Below, in pieces: positions 42,669-51,158 of a stretch of 64,000 nucleotides of DNA (position 1 is the first letter of the stretch; every line of letters begins with the position of its first letter). Source of the stretch: Sphingomonas spermidinifaciens. Its GTDB lineage: Bacteria; Pseudomonadota; Alphaproteobacteria; Sphingomonadales; Sphingomonadaceae. The notes beneath the pieces were generated by a model that saw nothing but the letters and a program-made list of their open reading frames with translations, made no database searches and was not told where the DNA came from. A program made the translations under genes and the position numbers. Where the stretch lies: the NCBI RefSeq assembly GCF_002351485.1, contig NZ_NWMW01000003.1, forward strand, positions 297,430-361,429, in the 5' to 3' direction.

Positions 42669-43954
42669 CAGGCAAGTCCGATCCGCAGCGCGAGCGCTGC
42701 CAGCGTTACAAGCAGGACGGGCACGGTCAGCGTGATCCCGACCCGAAAATAATAGCCCCAACCGATCCGAACGCCCTTTTGCCCGAGTACGTGCAGCCAT
42801 AGCAGCGTCGCGAGCGAGCCGATCGGGGTGATCTTGGGGCCGAGGTCGCAGCCGATCACATTGGCGTAGATCATCGCGTCCTTCACCGCACCGGTCGCCT
42901 CAGTGGCTTCGATCGAAAGTGCGCCCACCAGAACGGTCGGCATGTTGTTCATGACCGACGACAAAAGGGCGGCGATGATCCCGGTGCCGAAGGCGGCGCC
43001 CCAGACGCCGCCTTGCGCTGTGCGGTCGAGCACGGCGGCGAGCTGATCGGTAAGCCCGGCGTTCCTGAGGCCATAAACGACAAGATACATGCCGAGCGAG
43101 AAGATCACGACCTGCCACGGCGCGCCCCTGACCACCCTGCCCGTCTGGATCACCTGGCCGCGTGCCGCCACCACGAGCAGCAACGCGGCACCGGTCGCCG
43201 CAACGACGCTCACCGGTACGCCGAGCGGTTCGAGCAGGAAGAAGCCCGCGAGCAGCAGCGCGAGCACGACCCAGCCAGCGCGGAACGTGGCGCGGTCGCG
43301 GATCGCAGCACCCGGCGCTTGCAAGGCCGCCACGTCGTAGCGGCCGGGAATGTCGCGTCGGAAGAACAGCAAGAGCGCGGCCAGCGTCGCCGCGATCGAC
43401 ACGAGATCTACGGGCACCATGACCGCGGCATATTCGCCGAAGCCGATCCCGAAGAAGTCGGCGGACACGATGTTGACGAGGTTCGAGACGACCAGCGGCA
43501 GGCTGGCGGTATCGGCGATGAACCCCGCCGCCATGACGAAGGCCAGCGTTGACTTGGGGCCATAGCCGAGCGCGCGCAGCATCGCGATGACGATGGGCGT
43601 AAGGATCAGCGCCGCCCCGTCATTGGCAAACAGCGCGGATACCGCCGCGCCCAGGAGAACTACGAGCGCGAAGAGCCAAACGCCGCTTCCCCTGCCCCAG
43701 CGTGCGACGTGCAGCGCCGCCCATTCGAAGAAGCCGGCTTCGTCGAGGATCAGGCTGATGATGATGATCGCCACGAACGCGGCGGTCGCGTTCCAGACGA
43801 TGTTCCAGACCACCGGCACGTCGCCGAGCGAGACGACACCGAGCAGCAGGGCCACGATCGCGCCGCCCATCGCGCTCCAGCCGATACCCAGACCGCGCGG
43901 TTGCCAGATGACGAGCGTGATCGTCACGGCGAAGATTGCGAGCGCAGATAGCAT
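42668..43954 (-). CDS. arsB: Arsenite efflux transporter ArsB
   Basis: This 428-residue carrier of the ArsB/NhaD superfamily should pump arsenite or antimonite out of the cell. It contains [39 protein letters not shown] and [13 protein letters not shown], with [26 protein letters not shown] near the end, all characteristic of ArsB. No arsA ATPase is nearby. It overlaps arsC upstream (TGATG) and arsH downstream (TGATG). Confidence 0.95.
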   Translation of the reverse strand: MLSALAIFAVTITLVIWQPRGLGIGWSAMGGAIVALLLGVVSLGDVPVVWNIVWNATAAFVAIIIISLILDEAGFFEWAALHVARWGRGSGVWLFALVVLLGAAVSALFANDGAALILTPIVIAMLRALGYGPKSTLAFVMAAGFIADTASLPLVVSNLVNIVSADFFGIGFGEYAAVMVPVDLVSIAATLAALLLFFRRDIPGRYDVAALQAPGAAIRDRATFRAGWVVLALLLAGFFLLEPLGVPVSVVAATGAALLLVVAARGQVIQTGRVVRGAPWQVVIFSLGMYLVVYGLRNAGLTDQLAAVLDRTAQGGVWGAAFGTGIIAALLSSVMNNMPTVLVGALSIEATEATGAVKDAMIYANVIGCDLGPKITPIGSLATLLWLHVLGQKGVRIGWGYYFRVGITLTVPVLLVTLAALALRIGLA

Positions 43955-44382
43955 CAGGCGACGCGCGCGCCGGTATCGTCGATCACCCGCTCGCCATCCT
44001 CCTTCGCGAACGCGCCGCGCTGGGGCGCGGGCAGCAGGTCGAGCACCACCTCCGAAGGCCGGCAGAGCTTCACGCCCAGCGGCGAGACAACCAGCGGACG
44101 ATTGATGAGGATCGGATGCGCCATCATCGCGTCCACCAGGGCTTCGTCGGACAGCGATGCGTCGCCAAGCCCGAGTTCGGCATAGGGCGTGCCCTTTTCG
44201 CGCAGCAGTGCGCGGGGCGTGATCCCGGCGCGCTCGATCAGCTCGACGAGCAGCGCGCGGGCGGGCGGCGTCTTCAGATACTCGACGACATGCGGTTCGA
44301 TCCCGGCATTGCGGATCAGGCCGAGCGTGTTGCGTGACGTGCCACACGCCGGATTATGGTAGATGACGATATCAGCGGACAT
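43954..44382 (-). CDS. arsC: Arsenate reductase, glutaredoxin-dependent type
   Basis: This 142-residue ArsC of the E. coli plasmid type reduces arsenate using glutathione/glutaredoxin. It has the catalytic Cys in [13 protein letters not shown] (residue 13), [20 protein letters not shown] and the expected length. It lies between the second, unrelated arsenate reductase and arsB, overlapping arsB by one base. Confidence 0.93.
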   Translation of the reverse strand: MSADIVIYHNPACGTSRNTLGLIRNAGIEPHVVEYLKTPPARALLVELIERAGITPRALLREKGTPYAELGLGDASLSDEALVDAMMAHPILINRPLVVSPLGVKLCRPSEVVLDLLPAPQRGAFAKEDGERVIDDTGARVA

Positions 44383-44419
44383 GGATTTCGGCCTTTCACG
44401 TCGAGAGATCGGCGGCCGG

Positions 44420-44935
44420 TCAGGCCGCGTCGTCGGCTTGGTCGTGGATGGCCTGTAGCCGCTGCCGGACAGCCATCGCCGGCACCTCGCGATCCAGGAT
44501 CGGCAGCTCGACCAGTTTGCTGAAGCGCCGGACAAGCGCATCGTGCGCGGCCTCGAACGCCGTATCGACCGTCGCCTCGTCGCCGGTCACGGCCGCCGGA
44601 TCGGGCAGACCCCAATGCGCCTTGATCGGATGCCCCGGCCAGACGGGGCAGACCTCGCCGGCCGCATTGTCGCAGACCGTGACCACCACGTCGATTTCCG
44701 GCGCATCCGGCCCGCTGAACTCGTCCCAGCTCTTCGATCGCAGGCCCTCGGTCGAATAGCCGTGCCGCGCGAGCAGCCGCAGCGCGCCGGGGTGTACCGC
44801 GCCTTTCGGCTGAGAGCCGGCTGAGTATCCACGAAAGCAACCTTCACCGAGCCGGTTGACGATCGCTTCGCCCAGGATCGAGCGGGCACTATTGCCGGTG
44901 CAGAGCACCAGCACGTTGACGGGCCGCACGCTCAT
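44420..44935 (-). CDS. arsC: Arsenate reductase, low-molecular-weight phosphatase (thioredoxin) type
   Basis: This 171-residue protein has the CX5R loop at residues 13-19 (LCTGNSARS) and the redox pair in VTVCDNAAGEVCPVWPG, the layout of thioredoxin-coupled ArsC proteins. It is unrelated in fold to the glutaredoxin-type ArsC encoded next to it. Having both allows arsenate reduction with either electron source. Its ATG overlaps the arsR stop by four bases. Confidence 0.92.
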   Translation of the reverse strand: MSVRPVNVLVLCTGNSARSILGEAIVNRLGEGCFRGYSAGSQPKGAVHPGALRLLARHGYSTEGLRSKSWDEFSGPDAPEIDVVVTVCDNAAGEVCPVWPGHPIKAHWGLPDPAAVTGDEATVDTAFEAAHDALVRRFSKLVELPILDREVPAMAVRQRLQAIHDQADDAA

Positions 44936-45285
44936 GCGTTGCCCGTCGCGGCGCAGCGGGCGCGCAGCGCCAGATCGGCCAGTGGCGCACAGATCTCGGG
45001 CGAGCCGCCACAGCAATCCTGCATCAGATAATCCAGAAGCTCGGTCATTTGCTCATAGCGCGCCGTGTAGATGACAGAGCGCCCCTCGCGGCGGCTATCG
45101 ACCAGACCAGCATGCGAAAGGATGTTGAGGTTCGCGGAGAGCGTGTTCGCCGGGATCTCGAGCCGGCGAGCGATCTCACCGGCTGCAATCCCCTCACGTC
45201 CCGCCTGAACCAGCATTCGGAAGGTGATGAGGCGCCCCGCATGAGCGAGAGCCGAAAGAGCGGAAACTGCCGATCTTATTTCCAT
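44932..45285 (-). CDS. arsR: ArsR-family arsenic-responsive repressor
   Basis: This 117-residue winged-helix repressor starts with SALAHAGRLITFRMLVQAG, then the recognition helix region (ARRLEIPANTLSANLNILSHAGLVDSRREGRSVIY). It ends with a Cys-rich tail: DCCGGSPEICAPL plus another Cys, a probable As(III) site unlike the ELCVCDL site of classical ArsR. It leads the operon arsR-arsC-arsC-arsB-arsH. The ATG is at the predicted transcript start (see promoter). Confidence 0.93.
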   Translation of the reverse strand: MEIRSAVSALSALAHAGRLITFRMLVQAGREGIAAGEIARRLEIPANTLSANLNILSHAGLVDSRREGRSVIYTARYEQMTELLDYLMQDCCGGSPEICAPLADLALRARCAATGNA

Positions 45286-45286
45286 G

Positions 45287-45304
45287 ATTCGGCTATATCG
45301 GAAT
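45287..45304. promoter_or_regulatory. Candidate ArsR operator
   Basis: ATTCGGCTATATCGGAAT is an imperfect 18-bp palindrome (14 of 18 positions symmetrical) directly over the -10 of the ars promoter, two bases before the arsR start codon. Confidence 0.5.
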
Positions 45305-45319
45305 TGTCGGATTGTTCAA
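45292..45319 (-). promoter_or_regulatory. Promoter of the ars operon, apparently leaderless
   Basis: On the minus strand TTGAAC, 16 bases, TATAGC. The -10 ends seven bases before the arsR ATG, so transcription should begin at or next to the start codon, and there is no room for a ribosome site. Confidence 0.55.
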
Positions 45320-45412
45320 TGCGCCCGTCGCCGCTGTGCATTCCAGCGGTCAATCGCGCCGCATCGTCGTAATGTCGCCCGTGCGTCCCGCGGCTATCTC
45401 CTGCTCGCGACT

Positions 45413-45943
45413 TTGTCTGGTCGCTGTCGACAGCGGACAGTCGTACAGATCCTGCGAAACGGCGATGGCGCGGCCCCGATCGAGCGCATTTGCGAGGCGG
45501 CGGGCGTCACCCGCGCCACCTTCTACCGCCACTTCGCCGATCGGCCCACGCTGCACATGGCGGTGCTCGAATACGAGCTGGCGGAAATGGAGCGGATGCT
45601 CGCCCATCCCGACACGCCGCCCCTCGCCTTCCTGCGCGCGCTGATTGACATGATCATGGTCTATGACCGCTACCTGATGGCGCTGCCCACCCTGCCCGAG
45701 TTTGCCCAGTCGGAGGCCAGCACCGCCAAGATCCTCGCGACGATCGCCCCGCCGCTCGAACGCGCCGAGGCGCTGGGGCTGATCCGCGCGGCGATCACAC
45801 CGGACGACGTGCTCGTCGCCTGCCGCATGGCCGGTTCGGACTGGCGGCTGGACCACGGCCAATCGCGCGGCGAGACGCTCGAGCGGCGGCTTTCGCTGAT
45901 CCTCCACGGGCTGGGGCTGACGGCACCTTGCGCCGATAGGTAA
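45413..45943 (+). CDS. TetR-family regulator, N-terminus uncertain or shortened
   Basis: The recognition part VERICEAAG-like segment (APIERICEAAGVTRATFYRHFADRPTLHMAVLEYE) is a clear TetR helix-turn-helix, followed by an all-helical ligand domain (to about residue 170). The first helix that normally precedes it is poor: only MSGRCRQRTVVQILRNGDG is left with the TTG at 45413. Frames open further upstream overlap the ars promoter and are Arg/Cys-rich without homology. It may use this TTG, or have lost its original start by a frameshift. No neighbouring target is obvious. Confidence 0.6.
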   Translation: MSGRCRQRTVVQILRNGDGAAPIERICEAAGVTRATFYRHFADRPTLHMAVLEYELAEMERMLAHPDTPPLAFLRALIDMIMVYDRYLMALPTLPEFAQSEASTAKILATIAPPLERAEALGLIRAAITPDDVLVACRMAGSDWRLDHGQSRGETLERRLSLILHGLGLTAPCADR

Positions 45944-45984
45944 CGGGCTTGGCCCGGCTCGCTCGAGACCGGGCCAGACTCGGG

Positions 45985-46503
45985 TCAGATCGTCGCGCGC
46001 GACCGCGAGGCGTTGTGTCCGCCATTGCGGTAGAGGATGTCCTCGACGGCCTGGTCGGTCCCGCCGCTCGCGGGCACCGTCACTACCGCACCGCCGCTCT
46101 TCAGCCGATCGCCATAATAGCTGGCATCTTCCTCGCTGACGCCGTGCTTGGTGAGCGTTTCGTTGAGCGTGCCACCGAGCGCCCCCACGACGGCGCCGAT
46201 GCCGACGGCTTCGGGCACCGCCGAGGCGGCGATGGCGCCGGCGGCGGCCAACGGCCCGACGCCCGGGATCGCTAGCGCCGCGACGCCCAGCCCCGCGCCC
46301 AGCGCGCCGCCGCCGAGGATGCCGCGAAGCACGTTGCGGTGATGCTCGTCGGTGATCTCGCCGTCGCCCGACCGTGCGGTGGTGGTGTTTCCGTGATGCG
46401 CGATCACCGAAAGCTCGCTGTCCTGGATGCCGAGCGAGCGGAGCTCGGACACGGCCCGTTCGGCCTCTGCATGGCTGTCGAAATACGCGGATACCTTGGT
46501 CAT
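45985..46503 (-). CDS. General stress protein, GSP17M-like with glycine-zipper
   Basis: This 172-residue protein has an N-terminal ferredoxin-like GSP17M/YflT-type segment (VSAYFDSHAEAERAVSELRSLGI), a Gly/Ala-rich hydrophobic middle (LGGGALGAGLGVAALAIPGVGPLAAAG, glycine-zipper-like) and a C-terminal hydrophilic domain. Such proteins are widespread general-stress products of unknown mechanism. GAGGA sits before ATG 46503 and an exact EcfG-type promoter lies at 46547-46571, which supports stress control. Confidence 0.75.
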   Translation of the reverse strand: MTKVSAYFDSHAEAERAVSELRSLGIQDSELSVIAHHGNTTTARSGDGEITDEHHRNVLRGILGGGALGAGLGVAALAIPGVGPLAAAGAIAASAVPEAVGIGAVVGALGGTLNETLTKHGVSEEDASYYGDRLKSGGAVVTVPASGGTDQAVEDILYRNGGHNASRSRATI

Positions 46504-46546
46504 TGCACATCCTCTTCCGGGTGCCGCCGAACGCGGACGTACCAGC

Positions 46547-46571
46547 AACAGAAGGCATTCCCTGCCGTTCC
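46547..46571 (-). promoter_or_regulatory. EcfG-type general stress promoter
   Basis: On the minus strand GGAAC, 17 bases, GTT: the consensus of the alphaproteobacterial general stress sigma factor. It lies 44 bases upstream of the start codon of the GSP17M-like gene. Confidence 0.65.
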
Positions 46572-46888
46572 CGATCGTTCACCTTTATCAGGAACCCAAG
46601 CACGCAGGACGTCAACGCTCGTGCCTCGGGTCGTGTCGGGACACTCCCCGATCAAGTACAGCCATAAAGGCCTTTCACGGGAAGACCGTCGGCAAGCCGA
46701 GGCCTCTGGCCGCAACCGTTGGCGTTCAGTCTCAGCAAAGCTTACTTTGACCCGCTCGATGGCTTCGCTGCTTCAGCCGCCCGGCTGATCTGGCCCGCGC
46801 CGTCAGTCCGGCTCGACAATGGCGCCGGGCCGCGCCAGATGGCGGCATCGCCGCCTGAGATTAGCGGCCCAAGGGAGATGGCATCGGC
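46572..46888. other. Intergenic region between the stress gene and the aldo/keto reductase gene
   Basis: No gene is supported in this 317-base stretch; the open frames across it lack ribosome sites and domain features. It should contain the promoter of the aldo/keto reductase gene (GGGAG site at about 46872), but no good -35/-10 pair was found. Confidence 0.4.
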
Positions 46889-47875
46889 ATGGAACAGCGT
46901 CCTTTCGGCCGAACGGGAACGAACGTATCGGCGATCGGCTTCGGCGCCTGGGCGATCGGCGGGAGCTGGGGCGAGGTCGGCGAGGACGCAGCCCGCACTG
47001 CGCTTCATGCCGCGCTCGACGCGGGCATGACGTTCATCGATACGGCGGATGTCTATGGCGATGGCCGCTCCGAGCAGCGGATCCGCGCGGTCCTGTCCGA
47101 GCGGGATGGCCCGCGCCCTTTCGTCGCGACCAAGGCCGGGCGCCGCCTCTCGCCGCACGTCGCGGATGGCTATACCGCCGACAATCTGCGGCGCTTCGTC
47201 GATCGGAGCCGGGCCAATCTCGGCGTCGACACCCTCGATCTCGTCCAGCTGCACTGCCCGCCCACCGATGTCTATTATCGGCCGGACGTCTTCGCGGCGC
47301 TCGATCGCCTGGTCGAGCAAGGCGCGATCGCGCGCTATGGCGTCTCGGTCGAGAAGGTCGAGGAGGGGCTGAAGGCGATGGCGTATCCGGGCGTCGCCTC
47401 GGTCCAGATCATCTACAACCTCTTCCGACAGCGTCCGGCGGACCTGTTCCTGGACGAAGCCAAGCGCCGCGGCGTTGCGGTGATCGCGCGTGTGCCGCTG
47501 GCGAGCGGTCTGCTGACAGGCAAGATGCGCGCGGACACCCGGTTCGCGGAAGACGATCATCGCGCCTTCAACCGCCACGGCGAGGCGTTCGATGTCGGCG
47601 AAACCTTTGCCGGGGTTCCTTATGAAGTCGCACTGGATGCGGTTGAGGCATTGAGGCCGCTGGTCCCGAACGATGCGACGATGGCGGCGTTCGCCCTCCG
47701 CTGGATCCTCATGAACGATGCGGTGTCGGTGGTGATCCCGGGCGCCAAGACCGCGGAACAGGCGAATGCGAACGCCGCAGCCGCGAATCTTGAGCCATTG
47801 TCCTCCGACGTCATGAAGGCAGCCAAGGCGATCTACGATGAGCGCATTGCTCCCTTTGTGCATCAGCGCTGGTGA
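46889..47875 (+). CDS. Aldo/keto reductase
   Basis: This 328-residue (beta/alpha)8 NADPH-dependent oxidoreductase starts MEQRPFGRTGTNVSAIGFGAW. It has the catalytic Asp/Tyr of FIDTADVYGDGRSEQRI, the Lys in VATKAGRR, the His in LVQLHCPPTD and a C-terminal cofactor segment (VVIPGAKTAEQANAN). Family members reduce aldehydes and ketones, often under stress. The ribosome site GGGAG is about 12 bases from the ATG, rather far. Confidence 0.92.
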   Translation: MEQRPFGRTGTNVSAIGFGAWAIGGSWGEVGEDAARTALHAALDAGMTFIDTADVYGDGRSEQRIRAVLSERDGPRPFVATKAGRRLSPHVADGYTADNLRRFVDRSRANLGVDTLDLVQLHCPPTDVYYRPDVFAALDRLVEQGAIARYGVSVEKVEEGLKAMAYPGVASVQIIYNLFRQRPADLFLDEAKRRGVAVIARVPLASGLLTGKMRADTRFAEDDHRAFNRHGEAFDVGETFAGVPYEVALDAVEALRPLVPNDATMAAFALRWILMNDAVSVVIPGAKTAEQANANAAAANLEPLSSDVMKAAKAIYDERIAPFVHQRW

Positions 47876-47952
47876 GGCTCTGATCGCGCCACCAACCGGT
47901 TATTTCGTGGAACCATATTCTCTCGAACACGCGATCGCCGCGGGGGGCTGTC

Positions 47953-48765
47953 ATGATGAATAAGATCGACCGGCGTTCGATGCTCGCGAGCGCGGCGAGC
48001 GGCGGTGCTGCACTTGCTGCCGGCGCGGTCCAGGCGCAGCCGGGCGACGCGGTCGCGGCCCGCGAAATTTACGAGCTGAGAAGCTATCGTCTGGTCAACG
48101 GGCCGATGCGAGCGCGCCTCGACACCTATCTTCGCGAGGCCTTCATTCCCGCGGCGCGGCGCGCGGGTTGCGGCCCGATCGGTGCATTCACGGTGGCCAT
48201 CGGGCCGGGCAGTCCGAGCGTCCATGTGCTCGTTCCTCACCGCTCGATCGAAGACTTCGTCGGCTTGCCCGCAAAGCTTTTAACCGATGCGACCTACGCA
48301 AAGGCCGGCGAAGCCTTTCTGAGCACGCCGCCCGAGGCGCCACCCTATGCGTCGCTCGACGTCAAGCTGATGCGCGCCTTCCCCCGCTTCTCACGCATCG
48401 AAGTGCCGCGGGGGGCCCTTGGCAATCAGGCCCGCATCTTCGAACTGAGGACCTATTTCAGCCATAGCGACCGGGCGGGCGCGACCAAGATCGAGATGTT
48501 CGACACCGGCGGCGAGATCGAGATCTTTCGGCGGAACGGACTGACGCCCGTTTTCTTCGCACAGGATCTCACGGGGCATCGCCTGCCGAGCCTCACCTAT
48601 CTCCTGACGTTCCCCGATCACGCGGCACGCGACCGAAGCTGGCGCGCCTTCGGCAATGATCCGGCATGGCGCAAGCTGATCGCAACGCCGGGTCTGACCG
48701 ATCCGGAGATCACCACGGGCATCGACAACCAAATCCTCGTCCCGACGACCTATTCGCAGCTTTGA
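47953..48765 (+). CDS. Tat-exported NIPSNAP family protein
   Basis: This 270-residue protein has a twin-arginine leader (KIDRRSMLASAASGG..., cleavage near VQA-QP) and two NIPSNAP-type dimeric alpha-beta barrel halves, starting IYELRSYRLV (residue ~38) and IFELRTYFSHSD (residue ~155). NIPSNAP domains have no settled activity in bacteria. The Tat leader implies that it folds, perhaps with a cofactor, before export. No obvious partner gene is adjacent. Confidence 0.85.
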   Translation: MMNKIDRRSMLASAASGGAALAAGAVQAQPGDAVAAREIYELRSYRLVNGPMRARLDTYLREAFIPAARRAGCGPIGAFTVAIGPGSPSVHVLVPHRSIEDFVGLPAKLLTDATYAKAGEAFLSTPPEAPPYASLDVKLMRAFPRFSRIEVPRGALGNQARIFELRTYFSHSDRAGATKIEMFDTGGEIEIFRRNGLTPVFFAQDLTGHRLPSLTYLLTFPDHAARDRSWRAFGNDPAWRKLIATPGLTDPEITTGIDNQILVPTTYSQL

Positions 48766-48879
48766 TCGCTGCTCGGCCGAAATTGCCCCGTCGCGCCTGA
48801 CGTCACGACGTGCCGCTGGCTTTCGCAGCGTGCGGCGCATCGTTGCCGCTTGTTTGGCCGACATTGTGCGGACCGTTGG

Positions 48880-50751
48880 TCAGCGGGACCCCCGGGACGC
48901 GAGAACTGCGTCGAGCAGCCGGGGCGCATCGCCGATCGGATCCAACCATGGATATCGGGGTCCTCCGCAGTAATCGATCGTGACCGTTCGGGACCTGCTC
49001 TTGTTCTCCATCGCAAGCGCAATTTGCTGCCGCGCCTCGACCGCCTCCTTCAGCGTCTCGATCGAGAATTGCATGCCGCCCACGCCGACGATCGACCATC
49101 CACTGGTGAGCGCTGCAGTGAACGCCGGGCTTTCCCAAAGTACGTCAACGATCCGACCTGCTCGATCGACCTTCAGCCCGAGCGAAAAGGTGAGATCGGC
49201 AACGCCCGACAGCTGCTCCAGATTAGCCATGTAGTCAGTTGGTCGCTCGCGATAGACGAGGCGATAACCGCCTCGTTCAATGCCATCGAGCGGTGGCCCC
49301 TGATGCGTTCCGCACACATGGTCAGTGAGAAGCGCTCGCCAGTCGAATTCCGCCTGCGCCTCGAGCGCGGCGACGACATCGTCAAACACGTAGGTCCGCG
49401 TGGACCAATCGCCAGCTTCGCCCGCCCCGAAAAAGGTGCGCGCAAAATCGTCGAGTGAGCGCTCGCCACCCGACAGGTCGCGGATGCGCGTGTCCACGTC
49501 CATCCAGAGCAGCGAGCCTTCGGAATAATAATCCTCGCTTCGCTGCCAGCTCGGCCAGGGAAGCGGCGCCCGGGCGGCGATGATGGGATCGCGCGTCGTG
49601 TCGCTCATCGGTCGCCAGCGGCTACCCGCGCGCACGTCTTGGATCGCGGCCGTCACCGCCAGTGCGGCCAGTGCCTGCTCGCGCGTCCAGAGGCCCGAAC
49701 GCGCGCAAAGCACGCGGTCCCAATATTGGGTCTGCCCCTCATAGACCCACATCAGGCTGTTACGGATCGGCTGGTCGAAGCTGGTCGTCGCCGAGTCCGA
49801 CCCGCGCAAATGCTTGCCGTTCCATCTATGGATGAACTCGTGCGGCAGCGTGTCGCGGCGAGAGAAGACGGCGTCCCAATCGCGAAAATAGCCGGGGACG
49901 GAAATCGCCTCGCAGCAGCGATGATGCTCTACGCCGTTGCTGTCGAGTTCGTCGGTGAGCGCGAGCAGCATCGTGTACCGATCGAAGTGCCGCTTGCCGA
50001 ACAGGCGGTCGGCCTGTTCGACAAGCGCGCGATGCGGCGCGAGACCATCGGGAGTGATCGCGAGCAGGTCCTCGCTGTCCGCCGCGACCAACAGCTCGAC
50101 CGCTGCATCCTCGTCGAGGATGCAGCGCCGCGTATGCCTGCCCGCGAGCACCGGTGAGTCAACCAGCACGTCGAGCGACACTGCCTCGAAGCACAGCGTA
50201 CTACACCGATCCGCGACACCTCTAAGCGCGCACCCGTACGCCCAGCCAACGGGCAACCTAAGCCTAGGCGCCACCTCGATCGAGCTGGCGTGATGGCCCG
50301 CTGGATAGAGGATGACGGTGTTCCACTGAAGCATCAGCATCGCCGAGCCGACCACGACCCTGCCCTGCGACGGATCGGTGGGCGACAGGAACTGGAACCC
50401 GGCGACGATCTCGGTCACGCCGGCAGGCACGTCGACCATGAAGGCATGTACGTTGACCGGGTGGCGCGTCCAGCGCAGCTTCGTATCGTCTGCGGTAAAG
50501 GTCAGCCCTGCGAGCAACTCGATCGGCGCCTGCGGCGAATGGTAACCCGGCAGCCATTCGGGAAAAAGCAGCACCATCGGTCCGGCGCACACCACCGGGA
50601 TGGTCTCGCGCACGTCGAAAATACGGCGCTCAACGTCCGTGACATCGACATGCAGGCCGATGCGTCCCGGAAAGGGTCTATCGGCCGGTGCAGGGATCGA
50701 GGTAAGCGCGGCGTCGGACCAGAGGCTGCAGGGGCCGGGCAAATCGCTCAT
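48880..50751 (-). CDS. M61-family metallopeptidase (glycyl aminopeptidase-like) with PDZ domain
   Basis: This 623-residue zinc peptidase has an N-terminal beta domain (about 1-210), a thermolysin-like domain with HEFIHRWNGKHLR (HExxH near residue 302) and the downstream zinc Glu in WVYEGQTQYW. A C-terminal PDZ-like domain follows (about 520-600, LGLKVDRAGRIVDVLWESPAF). M61 enzymes remove N-terminal Gly/Ala or act as broader proteases. No signal peptide is seen, so it is probably cytoplasmic. It overlaps the upstream DUF6894 gene (ATGA). Confidence 0.9.
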   Translation of the reverse strand: MSDLPGPCSLWSDAALTSIPAPADRPFPGRIGLHVDVTDVERRIFDVRETIPVVCAGPMVLLFPEWLPGYHSPQAPIELLAGLTFTADDTKLRWTRHPVNVHAFMVDVPAGVTEIVAGFQFLSPTDPSQGRVVVGSAMLMLQWNTVILYPAGHHASSIEVAPRLRLPVGWAYGCALRGVADRCSTLCFEAVSLDVLVDSPVLAGRHTRRCILDEDAAVELLVAADSEDLLAITPDGLAPHRALVEQADRLFGKRHFDRYTMLLALTDELDSNGVEHHRCCEAISVPGYFRDWDAVFSRRDTLPHEFIHRWNGKHLRGSDSATTSFDQPIRNSLMWVYEGQTQYWDRVLCARSGLWTREQALAALAVTAAIQDVRAGSRWRPMSDTTRDPIIAARAPLPWPSWQRSEDYYSEGSLLWMDVDTRIRDLSGGERSLDDFARTFFGAGEAGDWSTRTYVFDDVVAALEAQAEFDWRALLTDHVCGTHQGPPLDGIERGGYRLVYRERPTDYMANLEQLSGVADLTFSLGLKVDRAGRIVDVLWESPAFTAALTSGWSIVGVGGMQFSIETLKEAVEARQQIALAMENKSRSRTVTIDYCGGPRYPWLDPIGDAPRLLDAVLASRGSR

Positions 50752-50987
50752 CCAACCGCGCGAGCGACGTCAGCGAGCGCGAGGCTGGCGACCGGCCGAT
50801 GGCATTCGTCCTCGATATCGAGATGCGCGCGAAGTGGACCTTCCGTCCGCGACGGTCGCCGTGGAAGCAGGGCTCGCGCCTGACGCTGGCCTTCAGCCAA
50901 TGCCGCATAAAGGTCTGGCAGATCCCGGTTCTGAACCAGATGAGGAATGCTGTCGGCGGTGCGAACGCGAAAATAGTATACAGGCAT
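50748..50987 (-). CDS. DUF6894 family protein
   Basis: This 79-residue protein starts MPVYYFRVRTADSIPHLVQNRDLPDLYAAL and matches the short DUF6894 family: two beta strands, a helix (ALAEGQRQARALL), then a strand IDIED-like segment. Function is unknown. Its stop codon overlaps the M61 peptidase start (ATGA), so the two are co-translated. These proteins often occur in several copies in sphingomonads and methylobacteria. Confidence 0.75.
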   Translation of the reverse strand: MPVYYFRVRTADSIPHLVQNRDLPDLYAALAEGQRQARALLPRRPSRTEGPLRAHLDIEDECHRPVASLALADVARAVG

Positions 50988-51158
50988 AGATCGTCAATGC
51001 GACCGGTATACGTACGTTTCGACTTTTGAACGCACTTTAAACCGAAAATGGGCAGCGGTTCTCAATTCCACTTGAGTGACTTACCTTTGTTTAATTCCTT
51101 ACGCACGTTATGTTGATTGGCGTTGGGTCGCGACGCGGCGCCGGCTAGGTCTACGGGG

